This document shows, piece after piece, positions 63,793 through 64,000 of a DNA stretch of 64,000 nt. Numbering within the stretch: position 1 is the first letter of the stretch; every line of letters starts with the position of its first letter. Origin of the DNA: PALSA-911 sp963839645 (GTDB lineage Bacteria; Pseudomonadota; Alphaproteobacteria; Acetobacterales; Acetobacteraceae); contig CAWIVZ010000008.1 of NCBI GenBank assembly GCA_963839645.1, positions 930,001-994,000 on the forward strand, written 5' to 3'. A program made the position numbers and the translations under genes. The notes beneath the pieces were generated by a model. That model did not search any database, was not told the origin of the DNA, and saw only the letters and a list, made by a program, of their open reading frames with translations.

Positions 63793-64000
63793 GCGGTCTC
63801 CGATGTCGTCAGGACGGGTGCGGCACCGGAGGGGACGGCCTCGTTGGAGCCGGTTTGCAGGAAGGCGCGGATGCTGCGGACCGCCTGGCGCAGGCGGTGG
63901 GTGTTCTCGACGAAGGCGATGCGGACATGGCCGTCGCCCTGTTCGCCGAAGCCGATGCCGGGGGCGACGGCGACCTTGGCGCGGGCGAGGAGGAGCTTGG
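63789..64000 (-). CDS. Aminotransferase C-terminus (AlaC / LL-diaminopimelate aminotransferase-like), partial
   Basis: The last 70 codons are present; the rest lies beyond the window. VAVAPGIGFGEQGDGHVRIA followed by FVENTHRLRQAVRSIRAFL is the typical C-terminus of class I/II PLP aminotransferases, with the substrate-binding arginine in VRIAF. In alphaproteobacteria this gene normally precedes hom, and here it overlaps hom by 3 bp. Confidence 0.88.
   Translation of the reverse strand, partial: KLLLARAKVAVAPGIGFGEQGDGHVRIAFVENTHRLRQAVRSIRAFLQTGSNEAVPSGAAPVLTTSETA

Noticed and set aside
1..64000. CRISPR arrays, complete insertion sequences, integrases or rRNA genes
   Set aside because: No regularly spaced repeats, transposase or integrase motifs, or rRNA segments were seen on either strand.

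Overview
This 64 kb window is very GC-rich. Dense operons with ATGA or GTGA overlaps, the gene order aminotransferase-hom-(gap)-glpX-recJ, IclR/TetR-controlled aromatic catabolism genes and many orphan or complete ABC uptake systems point to an alphaproteobacterial chromosome, most likely Rhodospirillales/Acetobacteraceae. That placement is inference; no rRNA or other marker gene is present.

Layout. 0-3.4 kb: a phytanoyl-CoA-dioxygenase-like enzyme (cut by the window edge), a fumarase/aspartase-superfamily lyase and a DMT exporter. 3.4-9.3 kb: an unusual three-gene operon of a subtilase-gluzincin double protease, a ComEC-type metallo-beta-lactamase-fold hydrolase and a membrane protein. 9.4-18.6 kb: a beta-CASP RNase-like protein, a LOG-type protein, an acyl-CoA ligase, a Spy-like protein, a 3-hydroxyisobutyrate-dehydrogenase-like enzyme, an FMN reductase, a DODA-type dioxygenase, a DoxX protein and a LysR regulator. 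18.6-26.6 kb: a coherent shikimate/quinate-to-protocatechuate module (dehydrogenase, 3-dehydroshikimate dehydratase fusion, pcaHG, polar amino-acid-type ABC transporter, TetR). 26.7-30.4 kb: a second ring-cleavage module (extradiol dioxygenase, MhpA-like hydroxylase, IclR) with a 26-codon fumarylacetoacetate-hydrolase remnant. 30.5-34.3 kb: a DUF4010 membrane protein and the cstA-ybdD pyruvate transporter pair. 34.4-44.5 kb: a TetR-controlled block with a CoA ligase and two acyl-CoA carboxyltransferases, divergent from a branched-chain-type ABC transporter.

44.5-64 kb: a VWA/choice-of-anchor protein, tRNA-Glu(CTC), recJ and glpX, then about 11 kb of accessory DNA (flavin monooxygenase-like protein, PsiF-like protein, two orphan solute-binding proteins, two TauD-like dioxygenases, a broken DUF262-HEPN pair, broken DUF4160/DUF2442 and VapBC pairs), then hom and an aminotransferase. 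The accessory block separates hom from glpX-recJ, which are normally neighbours in alphaproteobacteria.

Nearly every gene between 44.5 and 61.6 kb carries single-base frameshifts, including housekeeping glpX and recJ. Most are lone inserted bases that restore a full-length family protein when removed. I read this mainly as unpolished sequence, although the DUF262/HEPN/toxin-antitoxin segment may also be genuinely decayed. Two further frameshifts lie at about 9.05 and 14.13 kb.

The best candidate for an undescribed system is the protease-MBL-membrane operon at 3.4-9.3 kb.
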